From Pseudopedobacter sp037968815 (GTDB lineage: Bacteria; Bacteroidota; Bacteroidia; Sphingobacteriales; Sphingobacteriaceae), in contig JBBKWF010000019.1 in NCBI GenBank assembly GCA_037968815.1, forward strand, positions 62,001 through 126,000: DNA of 64,000 nucleotides, read 5' to 3'. The notes below the pieces were generated by a model that saw only the letters and a list, made by a program, of their open reading frames with translations, did no database searches and had not been told where the DNA came from. Positions within the stretch are counted from its first letter, which is position 1. Every line of letters begins with the position of its first letter. This document shows positions 24,666-32,767 of this stretch, one piece after another. A program made the translations under genes and the position numbers.

Positions 24666-25481
24666 TTACCTAATCAACGGATCCTTTTCCTTTGTAAAAT
24701 GATTATAAACCAATTTATCTAAAAAGTTAGGGATAAACTTTTGTAACGTCACGGTGAGTTTGCCTTGCCCTGTCATTACCAGCAATTTTTTACGAGCAAC
24801 AACACCGTCAACAATACGCTTTGCTACTTCATCGCTACTCATCATTTTACCTTCATCCATAGAAGACTCTCCCTGTGGCTTAGCACTATCATTTAAAGCT
24901 ACGTTCCGGATATTTGAAGCGGTAAAACCAGGGCAGGCTACCATTACGTGTAAATTATTTTTTAAGTTTTCTGTACGCAGAGATTCAAAAAAACCGTTCA
25001 TCGCAAACTTAGATGCAGAGTAACCTGTACGTCCTGGCAACCCTTTAAAGCCAGCAATTGAAGAAACGCCTACAACAGAGCCTCCTCTATTTAAAAGTTC
25101 GTCAAGTGCGTATTTGGTACAATAAACAGTGCCCCAAAAGTTAATATCCATCACCTTTTTTAACACCTCTAAATCCAAATCTTTAAATAAAGCCCGCATA
25201 GAAATACCTGCGTTATTTACCAAAATATCAATCTGTCCAAAAACGGTAATGGCTTGCAACATTAAATGCCTGCAATCGTCTTCAACACTTACATCCGTTT
25301 GTACGGCGAGTGCTTTTACCTTGTATTTATCATGAATCTGTTGCGTAATTTCGCAAAGCTTTACGTATTGCCTTGCAGCAAGCACAACATGAGCGCCTCT
25401 TTTAGCAAACTCAAAAGCGCAGGATTCGCCGATACCGCTAGATGCGCCGGTAATTACAACAACTTTACCTTTTAAACTCAT
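24666..25481 (-). CDS. short-chain dehydrogenase/reductase
   Basis: The 271-residue classical SDR has cofactor motif GASSGIGES, the NNAG block (ILVNNAGISMR), catalytic Ser in VGVSSIAGFKG and YSASKFAMNGF carrying Tyr and Lys. It is NAD(P)-dependent; the substrate is unknown, though the C-terminal region resembles membrane-lipid or steroid-type reductases. It begins 1 nt after the GT2 gene, within the minus-strand unit recR-GT2-SDR. Confidence 0.92.
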   Translation of the reverse strand: MSLKGKVVVITGASSGIGESCAFEFAKRGAHVVLAARQYVKLCEITQQIHDKYKVKALAVQTDVSVEDDCRHLMLQAITVFGQIDILVNNAGISMRALFKDLDLEVLKKVMDINFWGTVYCTKYALDELLNRGGSVVGVSSIAGFKGLPGRTGYSASKFAMNGFFESLRTENLKNNLHVMVACPGFTASNIRNVALNDSAKPQGESSMDEGKMMSSDEVAKRIVDGVVARKKLLVMTGQGKLTVTLQKFIPNFLDKLVYNHFTKEKDPLIR

Positions 25482-25482
25482 A

Positions 25483-26259
25483 TTAAAATTTTAGAAAATA
25501 TTTTTTTGCAAAAATAAACATTGAACCGTAAAAGCTCTTAATATATCTTACACTAAGTTTGTGAGTGCTTTGTCCTTTGAAATGTGTAATGTAAACGGTG
25601 GGTAAATAGTAGTTTTTATAACCTGCCAAACTTAACCGATACGACAAATCTACATCTTCCCCGTACATAAAAAAATGTTCATCAAATAATCCCACCTTAT
25701 TTAAGGCCTTTTTTCGTAATAGCATAAAAGCTCCCGTTAAAACATCTACCTGTTCGGTTTCAAACTCATTAACCCAGCCCATATAGTACCGGTTAAAAGT
25801 TTTGGATTTCGGGAATAGTAGGTAAAGGCCAGAAAGCTTACAAAAAGACACCCAAGGTGTTGGTAAACCTCGTTTTGATTCCGGAAGAAAATCTCCGTTT
25901 CCATCAAGCATTCTTACGCCTAAACTTCCTGCGTTGGTATGATCATCTAAAAAGCTTATTGCTTTAGTTAATGTATCTGGCGGAGTTACCGTATCTGGAT
26001 TAATAACCAGCACATATTCGCCTTTTGCTTTTGAAATAGCTTGATTATTAGCCACAGAAAAGCCAACGTTTTTATTATTTGCAATTATATTGATGTTTGG
26101 GTAAGTTTCTTGTACAAAGCCCACAGTGCCGTCCTTTGAAGCGTTATCTACCACAAAGATCTCACTTTCAATATCCATAGCAGCCACTAATAAAGAGTCA
26201 ATTGCTTGTTTAAGCAAGTTTTTGACGTTATAGCTCACTATAATGATAGATAGTTTCAC
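25483..26259 (-). CDS. family 2 glycosyltransferase (rhamnosyltransferase-like)
   Basis: The 258-residue GT-A enzyme has LSIIIVSYNVKNLLKQAIDSL, the FVVDNASKDGTV loop, donor-binding VLVINPDTVTPP and the acceptor region FDEHFFMYGEDVDLSYRLSLAGYKNYYLP. This ED-type motif is typical of wbbL-like rhamnosyl or dTDP-sugar transferases. It acts in the cytoplasm on a lipid-linked glycan, and the product is unknown. It is packed 3 nt after recR. Confidence 0.9.
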   Translation of the reverse strand: MKLSIIIVSYNVKNLLKQAIDSLLVAAMDIESEIFVVDNASKDGTVGFVQETYPNINIIANNKNVGFSVANNQAISKAKGEYVLVINPDTVTPPDTLTKAISFLDDHTNAGSLGVRMLDGNGDFLPESKRGLPTPWVSFCKLSGLYLLFPKSKTFNRYYMGWVNEFETEQVDVLTGAFMLLRKKALNKVGLFDEHFFMYGEDVDLSYRLSLAGYKNYYLPTVYITHFKGQSTHKLSVRYIKSFYGSMFIFAKKYFLKF

Positions 26260-26262
26260 AGG

Positions 26263-26880
26263 TTATTTACTAAGCGAGTTTTCATACGGAACTCTGGTAG
26301 TAATTGACCTACCTAAGGTTAGTTCATCGGCGTATTCAATTTCGCCACCAAAGGCAATTCCTCTGGCCAAAGTGCTAATCTTTATATCTGCCGAGTGTAG
26401 TTTCTTATTCAGGTAAAAAATGGTTGTATCACCTTCCATAGTTGCGCTTAATGCAAAAATCAATTCTACTAATTCTTCATTGGCAACTCTTTCAACCAAT
26501 TGATTAATAGTTAAGTCTGAAGGCCCAACACCGTCCATTGGTGAAATTAAACCGTTTAAAACATGGTACAAGCCATTGTATTGATTTGTGTTTTCTATTG
26601 CCATAACATCCCTGCTGTCTTCAACCACACAAACAATGCTTTGATTTCTTTTATTAGAAACACAAATCTCACAATATTCAGCATCAGAAATATGATGGCA
26701 TTTTTTGCAAAACTTAATGTTATTTTTAAGTAATGTTAAGCTATCAGTAAATTTGGCTACCTCGCTATTGTCTTGGTTTAAAAGATGTAAAACTAAACGT
26801 AAAGCTGTTTTTTGCCCAATACCTGGTAACTTCCCAAATTCTGAAACGGCATTCTCTAATAATTTAGAGGAAAAATTCAT
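26263..26880 (-). CDS. recR: recombination protein RecR
   Basis: The 205-residue protein works with RecO/RecF to load RecA at gaps. It has the N-terminal helix-hairpin-helix (KLPGIGQKTALRLVLHLL), a four-Cys zinc finger (Cys58, 61, 70, 73: CKKCHHISDAEYCEIC), a Toprim domain (IVCVVEDSRDVMAIE) and the C-terminal TLARGIAFGGEIEYADELTLGRSI. It is complete and first in a three-gene minus-strand run. Confidence 0.97.
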   Translation of the reverse strand: MNFSSKLLENAVSEFGKLPGIGQKTALRLVLHLLNQDNSEVAKFTDSLTLLKNNIKFCKKCHHISDAEYCEICVSNKRNQSIVCVVEDSRDVMAIENTNQYNGLYHVLNGLISPMDGVGPSDLTINQLVERVANEELVELIFALSATMEGDTTIFYLNKKLHSADIKISTLARGIAFGGEIEYADELTLGRSITTRVPYENSLSK

Positions 26881-27099
26881 TTTGCTAAATTAAAAATTAA
26901 ATGCTAATTAGCGATTGTTTTTAATGGCTTTTTAAGACCGTTGCTTAATAGTGAATTGATTGTTTCGATTTTAAATTTGGAGACGGTGTTTAGAGTTTAC
27001 AGCAAATAAAATATTTAGACGGATGATGTAAATAATTTGTTCGGTTGCAATTAAATCCCAAAAAAAAGCACAAATTGCTTAAACGATAAAAAACATAAT

Positions 27100-27807
27100 A
27101 TGATTGGCGACGATAAAATAAGAAGTGCATTTGAAAATAAAACCTGGCAAGAGATTAAAGTAACTGATTCTTGGCAGATTTTTAAGATCATGGCTGAGTT
27201 TGTTGATGGTTTTGAAAAGTTGGCTAAAATTGGGCCTTGCGTCTCTATTTTTGGTTCAGCTCGTACTAAAACCGAAAATAAGTATTACGAAATAGCAGTA
27301 GAAGTTGGTAAAAGGCTTACAGAACGAGGTTATGGTGTAATTACCGGTGGTGGCCCCGGAATAATGGAAGCGGGTAATAAAGGCGCTTTTGAAGCTGGTG
27401 GTAAATCTGTAGGGATAAACATTGACCTTCCTTTTGAGCAGTTCCACAATCGATATATTGATAGAGATAAGGTTTTAGATTTTGATTACTTTTTTGTGAG
27501 GAAAGTAATGTTTATGAAATACTCTCAAGGATATATTGTACTGCCTGGAGGTTTTGGTACCATGGACGAACTTTTTGAAGCGATGACTTTAATTCAAACT
27601 GGTAAAATTGCCCGTTTCCCAATTGTTTTGGTAGGTGTTGATTACTGGAAAGGTTTAATTGATTGGATTAAAACTACTATGCTAGAGTCGGAGAACAATA
27701 TCAAGGCAGAAGATTTGAATTTATTTAGATTAGTTGATACCGCTGAAGAAGCAGCAGAGCATATTTTTAGATTCTACGAGAAATACGTATTGAAACCTAA
27801 CTTTTAA
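27100..27807 (+). CDS. LOG-family (TIGR00730) nucleotide 5'-monophosphate phosphoribohydrolase-like protein
   Basis: The 235-residue protein has the Rossmann GSARTKTENKYYEIA start, GGGPGIMEAGNKGAFEAGG and the family signature PGGFGTMDELFEAMTLIQTGK. LOG proteins release free cytokinin-type bases from nucleoside monophosphates; in bacteria the physiological substrate is usually a purine nucleotide. It is monocistronic, 219 nt from the divergent recR. Confidence 0.9.
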   Translation: MIGDDKIRSAFENKTWQEIKVTDSWQIFKIMAEFVDGFEKLAKIGPCVSIFGSARTKTENKYYEIAVEVGKRLTERGYGVITGGGPGIMEAGNKGAFEAGGKSVGINIDLPFEQFHNRYIDRDKVLDFDYFFVRKVMFMKYSQGYIVLPGGFGTMDELFEAMTLIQTGKIARFPIVLVGVDYWKGLIDWIKTTMLESENNIKAEDLNLFRLVDTAEEAAEHIFRFYEKYVLKPNF

Positions 27808-27817
27808 AACACACTAA

Positions 27818-27863
27818 AGACTTGCGAGATTATCTGCTACAAAATCAGAAATTTCGTGAGTCT
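27818..27863. terminator. imperfect bidirectional terminator
   Basis: AGACTTGCGAGATTATCTG and CAGAAATTTCGTGAGTCT form an interrupted stem of about 18 bp between two convergent genes. Mismatches and no long T-tract make it tentative. Confidence 0.4.
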
Positions 27864-27865
27864 GT

Positions 27866-28243
27866 TTATTTAGACTTACTGATTTTATAAAACATTAAAT
27901 CGGCAACGGTTTTAGCTCTACTTTTAGCCAGCTCTGCAGTTTTACCTTCAAAATACTGATCTACCGTTTCGTAAAACATTTGTTTCCAGCGTTCAAAATG
28001 TTCTTCAGTTAACTCAATTTTCTCGTTCAGTTTAAAATGAGCATCTATCACATAACCTTTATAGTCGCTTGTTCCTAGTAAATTAGAACTCCAAAAACGA
28101 TACATAATTGGTAAATGTGTCGCCCAATTTACTTTGGCAACATCATTAAAAATATAACCTAAAGCTTTATCAACAACTACTTTGTCATAAAATTTATCGA
28201 CTAGTAATTTTACATCAGCTTCATTAATTATATCTGCTTTCAT
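27866..28243 (-). CDS. group III truncated hemoglobin
   Basis: The 125-residue protein has the group III 2-on-2 globin layout: DVKLLVDKFYDKVVVDKALGYIF, then a helix-E/F segment HLPIMYRFWSSNLLGTSDYKGYV, DAHFKLNEKIELTEEHFERW with the proximal His in AHFKL, and MFYETVDQYFEGKTAELAK. The WSSNLLG and HF blocks are typical of this group. It likely binds heme and handles O2, NO or peroxide in the cytosol. It follows the retropepsin-like gene after 22 nt, probably in the same transcript. Confidence 0.92.
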   Translation of the reverse strand: MKADIINEADVKLLVDKFYDKVVVDKALGYIFNDVAKVNWATHLPIMYRFWSSNLLGTSDYKGYVIDAHFKLNEKIELTEEHFERWKQMFYETVDQYFEGKTAELAKSRAKTVADLMFYKISKSK

Positions 28244-28265
28244 GTTTTCTGTTTCTAATAAAGAA

Positions 28266-28742
28266 TTAAGCTTTTAGCGTTAATGTTAGCTTTTTATAGT
28301 CGATGATAGCATTGTATTCTTGCAAAATATCACCACCTAAAACACCTATTACTGGAGGAAGTTCTAATTTTTCGTAAGCAAACTTTATAGCAGATAAGTC
28401 AAAAACTGGCGCTTCATAATTTTGAATAAGCAAATCACCCAATTTAAGTTCAGGGCAAATCACAAAATAACGTTCCATTGTAGTTGTACCCAAACCAATA
28501 GCATGATGGTCTGGTACATGGATAATTTGGTCCTCTGGTGCTAAACCAGAAATTATTTCCATATCAAAAGCACTTTTAGAAGCTCCTGTATCCAAAACAG
28601 CCTTAAAAACTTGTCCAAAAACTAATAAATCCACTAAAAGGTGAAAACCATCTCCTTGTAAGTCTACCAACTCAAGAGGCAAAGATATATGGTCGCACCC
28701 CTCTCCTTCTAAAAAAGCGTTATTTGTATTGTTTTTCTGCAA
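28266..28742 (-). CDS. retropepsin-like aspartic protease domain protein
   Basis: The 158-residue protein has FKAVLDTGASKSAFD (Asp51, the DTGAS motif), a flap-like GLGTTTMERYFVICPELKLGDL and the hydrophobic-hydrophobic-Gly strand VIGVLGGDIL. Bacterial single-domain retropepsins act as homodimers; substrates are mostly unknown. There is no signal peptide, so it is cytosolic. It lies upstream of the truncated hemoglobin gene. Confidence 0.85.
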   Translation of the reverse strand: MQKNNTNNAFLEGEGCDHISLPLELVDLQGDGFHLLVDLLVFGQVFKAVLDTGASKSAFDMEIISGLAPEDQIIHVPDHHAIGLGTTTMERYFVICPELKLGDLLIQNYEAPVFDLSAIKFAYEKLELPPVIGVLGGDILQEYNAIIDYKKLTLTLKA

Positions 28743-28795
28743 AACAGATGATTGTTTAAATTAATTTAACAGGATTAGTTTTTCTTGTAAAAGAA

Positions 28796-28823
28796 AAATG
28801 CCCCTCCAAATGGAGAGGCATTT
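28796..28823 (-). terminator. intrinsic terminator of mdh
   Basis: On the minus strand AAATGCCTCTCCA / TGGAGGGGCATTT (one mismatch, 2-nt loop) is followed by TTCTTTT. It lies 13 nt after the mdh stop. Confidence 0.82.
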
Positions 28824-28836
28824 CTTGAGTTTTTTA

Positions 28837-29763
28837 TTAAAGACTCAAAACGTTATTCATGGTTCTAACAGCGTCAGCACTTTTATTAAACTCAGCTTGT
28901 TCAGCATCGCTTAATTTGAAGTCCATAATTTTTTCCCATCCGTTTTTACCTAAAATAACAGGTACTACTAATGAAATATCTTTTTGTCCGTATTCGCCGT
29001 CTAAAGCTACACCACAAGAAATTAGTCGTTTCTCGTCACGTACAATCGCTTCAACCATTGCAGCTGTACCAGCACCTGGTGCATACCAAGCAGAAGTACC
29101 AATTAATTTAGTTAAAGTAGCACCACCAACCATAGTAGCCGCAACAACTTTATCTTGTTGTTCTTTGCTTAATAATTGAGTTACCGGAATACTGTTCCAA
29201 GTAGCATGGTTAATTAAAGGAATCATAGTAGTATCACCGTGACCACCAATAACTACAGCATTTAAATCTGCTGGAGAGCAACCTAACTCTTGACTTAGGT
29301 AATATTTAAAACGAGCAGAATCCAATGCGCCACCCATACCAATAATTTTTTCTTTAGGTAAACCAGAAGTTTTTAAAGTCAAATAATTCATGGTATCCAT
29401 TGGGTTAGAAACCACAATGATGATGGTATTTGGAGAGTGCTTTAAAATGTTTTCTGTTACAGATTTAACAATACCTGCGTTGGTACCTATTAACTCTTCA
29501 CGAGTCATTCCCGGTTTGCGGGGTAAACCAGAAGTAATTACCACAACTTCAGAGTCAGCAGTAGCAGCATAATCATTAGTAACGCCTTTAATTTTAGTAT
29601 CAAAACCTAAATACGATGCTGTTTGCATCATATCAATAGCTTTACCTTCAGCAAAACCTTCTTTGATATCTAATAAAATTAATTCTTCTGATAATTCTCT
29701 TCTTGCGATGTTATCAGCACAAGTTGCACCTACTGCACCTGCTCCAACTACGGTAATTTTCAT
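28837..29763 (-). CDS. mdh: malate dehydrogenase (LDH-like type)
   Basis: The enzyme interconverts malate and oxaloacetate with NAD in the TCA cycle. It has the nucleotide loop GAGAVGATCADNIA, Asp of LLDIKEG that selects NAD, GLPRKPGMTREELIGTNAGIV, NPMDTMNYL and the catalytic GGHGDTTMIPL (His). PRKPGMTR, with Arg in the mobile loop, is the malate signature. The 308 aa fit the bacterial LDH-like MDH group. It has its own terminator. Confidence 0.97.
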   Translation of the reverse strand: MKITVVGAGAVGATCADNIARRELSEELILLDIKEGFAEGKAIDMMQTASYLGFDTKIKGVTNDYAATADSEVVVITSGLPRKPGMTREELIGTNAGIVKSVTENILKHSPNTIIIVVSNPMDTMNYLTLKTSGLPKEKIIGMGGALDSARFKYYLSQELGCSPADLNAVVIGGHGDTTMIPLINHATWNSIPVTQLLSKEQQDKVVAATMVGGATLTKLIGTSAWYAPGAGTAAMVEAIVRDEKRLISCGVALDGEYGQKDISLVVPVILGKNGWEKIMDFKLSDAEQAEFNKSADAVRTMNNVLSL

Positions 29764-29879
29764 GATTTATTTTGATTTTATGTTGTTTATTAAATAATGG
29801 CACAAGTTAAGTACTAAGTTCTTTAAATCGAAAATTTTTGGCTACTTAGTGTAAAAATAATTAGAAGAAAATACCGTGG

Positions 29880-30132
29880 TGTGATAATCAAGATATAAGA
29901 GCCGAGAACCAAGACAATTTGTGTTCTAAATGAGATTTAATTTCAGTACTCAATCTTCCTTGTTAAGTAGAGTCAGGATGAAAGAGCCAAGAATCAAGAT
30001 AAATTATTCTTGAGATGAAATTTGCCTCTAGTACTCCGTTATTCTCTTAATTGTTAAGTAGAGTTAGGATGAAAGAGCCAAGAATCAAGATAAATTATTC
30101 TTGAGATGAAATTTGTCTCTAGTACTCCGTTT
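29880..30132. repeat. 91-bp tandem repeat with AAGAGCCAAGAATCAAGA word
   Basis: Copy 1 (29961-30051) and copy 2 (30052-30132, truncated) agree at about 80 of 82 bases. A third, diverged copy occupies about 29880-29960. Each contains AGAGCCAAGAATCAAGA, TTATTCTTGAGATGAAATTTG and CTCTAGTACTCCGTT. The internal sequence itself holds near-palindromic ATC..GAT words. The function is unknown; position suggests a dispersed intergenic repeat recently duplicated in place. Confidence 0.85.
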
Positions 30133-30226
30133 CACGCCTTCAAGACTCAACCCTTTTCTCACTCAATCATTCTCTTATTAAAAAAACCAATGACATTTTT
30201 ATAACAAGCTTTCTATCAAAACATAT

Positions 30227-30234
30227 TACATTTG
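30227..30234 (+). promoter_or_regulatory. candidate -7 promoter box of hscA
   Basis: TACATTTG matches the Bacteroidota -7 consensus TAnnTTTG exactly and lies 17 nt before the hscA ATG, implying a very short 5' UTR. The -33 TTTG expected about 20 nt upstream is not clear. Confidence 0.42.
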
Positions 30235-30250
30235 CCACTACAGAAAGATT

Positions 30251-32089
30251 ATGGCAAAAGTTTCGATTAACATAGCAACAGGTTCTATACAAAAAGAAGA
30301 TATAATTGTAGGTATTGATTTAGGCACAACCAATTCTTTGGTGGCTTTTATTGATCCTGATAATCAAGCAAAGGTAATTAACGACACTGGAAAAGGTGTT
30401 TTGGTACCTTCTATTGTCCACTTTAATGTCAACGGGGAAGTTGTGGTTGGCGACGAGGCTAAAGATTTTTTAGTTAGCGACCCACAGCGCACTATTTTCT
30501 CCGTAAAACGCTTATTAGGTCGTTCTTACCAGGATTTACAAGCTCATCAAGATTATTTTTCTTATAAAATTATTGATGATGCTAACGATGAGAGTTTAGT
30601 GAAAATTAAGGTTGGCGACACTTTCTACACTCCTATTGAACTATCAGCACTGATTTTAAAGGAGTTAAAAGCTAGAGCAGAACATGCCTTAAAAACCAAT
30701 GTTAACAGAGCGGTAATTACCGTTCCTGCTTATTTTAATGATTCGCAACGCCAAGCAACCCGTGATGCTGGAAAATTAGCTGGTTTAGATGTTTTACGTA
30801 TTGTGAATGAGCCAACTGCGGCATCTTTGGCTTATGGAATCGGTTTAAACCCAGATGAGCAAAAAACCATTGCTGTTTATGACTTAGGTGGCGGAACCTT
30901 TGATGTTTCTATCCTGAAAATTGAAAACGGAATTTTTGAAGTTTTAGCAACCCACGGAAATACTTTTTTAGGTGGTGATGATTTTGACCGAGCAATTGTT
31001 GATTACTGGATTAAGCAGAATAATCTTTCCGGAGATATACCAATGCAAGAACTTCGTTTAAAAGCCGAAGAAGCTAAGAAAGCACTCTCCCATCAGAGCT
31101 TATTCAACGAAAAGATTGGAGATATTTTTTGCACAATAGATCAGCAAACCTTTGAAAGCTTAATTAACGATAAAGTACAAGAGACGATTTCTGCTTGTAA
31201 AAGTGCCTTAAAGGATGCTAATTTAACTGTTGATGCAATTGATGAAGTAATTATGGTGGGAGGTTCTACCCGTACCGCTTTAGTTAAAAGTCAGGTTTCA
31301 GCATTTTTTGGAAAAGCAGTTAATGATACCATAAACCCAGACGAGGTAGTTGCATTAGGTGCAGCTTTACAGGCCGATGTTTTGTCTGGAAACAGAAAAG
31401 ATATTTTGTTGTTAGATGTTACCCCACTTTCTTTAGGGATTGAAACTATGGGTGGCTTAATGGATACCATTATCCCCCGGAACTCTAAAGTACCTACTAA
31501 AGCTGGCAGACAATACACGACTTCAATTGATGGGCAGGTAAATATGAAAATTGCGGTTTACCAAGGTGAAAGAGATTTAGTGAAAGAGAACCGTAAACTG
31601 GCAGAGTTTGAATTAAAAGGAATTCCATCTATGCCTGCAGGCTTGCCAAAAGTAGATATTAACTTTTTGTTGAATGCCGATGGTATTTTAAGGATTCAAG
31701 CTGTAGAACTACGTTCAGGTGTAAAACAGGAGGTTGATGTAAAACCAACTTACGGGCTAAAAGATGAAGAAGTAGAGCAAATGCTTTTAGATTCGGTAAC
31801 CTACGCCAAAGATGATGTTGCGCAAAGAATGGTAGTTGAAGCTAAAACCGAAGGTGAACAAATGGTTTATACCGTAGAAAGGTTTTTAAATAAGAATGGA
31901 AGCTTTTTAAATCAGGAAGAAACTGATAAAACCAAAGAATTAGTCGCTGATTTAAAGCAGGCAATCCAAAATGCCAATAAAGACGATATTTTAAACGCTA
32001 TTGATGCTTTAAACGAATATACCCGCCCATTTGCAGAACGCTTGATGGACGAAGCTGTATCCCAAGCGATGAGGGGAAAAAATATTTAA
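30251..32089 (+). CDS. hscA: Hsp70 chaperone of the HscA type (Fe-S assembly)
   Basis: The 612-residue Hsp70 has GIDLGTTNS (residues 21-29), NEPTAASLAYG, VYDLGGGTFDVSIL and VGGSTR in the ATPase domain; the linker region includes LLLDVTPLSLGIETMGG. It is shorter than DnaK (about 640), lacks the acidic EEVD-like end, and has the longer N-terminal leader (MAKVSINIATGSIQKED) typical of Bacteroidota HscA. HscA helps transfer Fe-S clusters from the IscU scaffold. No hscB or isc gene is next to it, so an additional generalist role remains possible. Confidence 0.88.
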   Translation: MAKVSINIATGSIQKEDIIVGIDLGTTNSLVAFIDPDNQAKVINDTGKGVLVPSIVHFNVNGEVVVGDEAKDFLVSDPQRTIFSVKRLLGRSYQDLQAHQDYFSYKIIDDANDESLVKIKVGDTFYTPIELSALILKELKARAEHALKTNVNRAVITVPAYFNDSQRQATRDAGKLAGLDVLRIVNEPTAASLAYGIGLNPDEQKTIAVYDLGGGTFDVSILKIENGIFEVLATHGNTFLGGDDFDRAIVDYWIKQNNLSGDIPMQELRLKAEEAKKALSHQSLFNEKIGDIFCTIDQQTFESLINDKVQETISACKSALKDANLTVDAIDEVIMVGGSTRTALVKSQVSAFFGKAVNDTINPDEVVALGAALQADVLSGNRKDILLLDVTPLSLGIETMGGLMDTIIPRNSKVPTKAGRQYTTSIDGQVNMKIAVYQGERDLVKENRKLAEFELKGIPSMPAGLPKVDINFLLNADGILRIQAVELRSGVKQEVDVKPTYGLKDEEVEQMLLDSVTYAKDDVAQRMVVEAKTEGEQMVYTVERFLNKNGSFLNQEETDKTKELVADLKQAIQNANKDDILNAIDALNEYTRPFAERLMDEAVSQAMRGKNI

Positions 32090-32249
32090 TTTATTTAAAT
32101 TTTTATTTCCTCATAAGGGATTGATAGCAAGAAACTTATTTAATTTTTCTTTAATAGTTTTGATTTACTGATTAATTTAATGAGTTTTTTGGCAACTAAA
32201 TGTCAAACTACTCGTAAAACGTAGCAATCAAACCCTAGGAAAATTTAGC

Positions 32250-32735
32250 ATGAGATTGATTCTACTTTTAATCACCTTATTTTTTACTCAAAACGTTTTT
32301 TCTCAGTCGATAAAACGATCTGTTTTATCAGCCCAAGGAACTTCTAAAACACTTCCTTCAGGAGTTTTTATCAGCCAATCAATTGGACAACAAGGTGTAA
32401 TTGGTGCAACCGGTGCTGGTGTATATACCATACAACAAGGTTACCAGCAGAACTTACAGTCCATGTACGCTCCTATTATTGTGCTTAATCAAATTACTAC
32501 AGATGTTTTTCCAAAACCATTTAAGGATGTGGTGAATTTTAAGTTTTCAGAACCTATCACTTCCGAAATAACGGTAATTCTACACAGCGCAAGTGGTAGA
32601 ATCGTTTTTCAGCAGAATTTCCCCGCTCCACAATATCTTCTAACCGTCAATTTCGGCGAACTCGTTCCGCAAGCTTATGTGGTACAATTAAATGCTAAAA
32701 ATTATCACTTCACAAGTTACTTACTAACTAATTAA
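32250..32735 (+). CDS. small secreted protein with T9SS-type C-terminal domain
   Basis: The 161-residue protein has a signal peptide (MRLILLLITLFFTQNVFS|Q), followed by a short region (SQSIGQQGVIG..YTIQQGYQQ) commonly seen just before type A sorting tails. The C-terminal ~75 residues (TDVFPKPFKDVVNFKF.. through ..VVQLNAKNYHFTSYLLTN) resemble the T9SS type A domain, with the P.PF opening, SGRIV and final VQL strands. It would be exported by the Sec and then type IX machinery. There is almost no cargo besides the sorting domain. It is first of three close-set plus-strand genes (33- and 10-nt gaps), so it may be an attachment or anchoring partner of the fibre protein. Confidence 0.75.
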   Translation: MRLILLLITLFFTQNVFSQSIKRSVLSAQGTSKTLPSGVFISQSIGQQGVIGATGAGVYTIQQGYQQNLQSMYAPIIVLNQITTDVFPKPFKDVVNFKFSEPITSEITVILHSASGRIVFQQNFPAPQYLLTVNFGELVPQAYVVQLNAKNYHFTSYLLTN

Positions 32736-32767
32736 CAGTTTTTCACACTGTTTTTCTTAATATCAAT

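Larger units (their letters stand above)
29764..30250. other. 487-nt divergent region with a tandem repeat
   Basis: The region lies between divergent mdh and hscA. Its middle (about 29880-30132) is a two-and-a-half-copy tandem repeat of 91 bp; the rest holds the two promoters. No open reading frame of note was seen. Confidence 0.6.

Noticed and set aside
28859..29179. Plus-strand open frame opposite mdh
   Set aside because: It is the shadow of the complete and conserved mdh gene.
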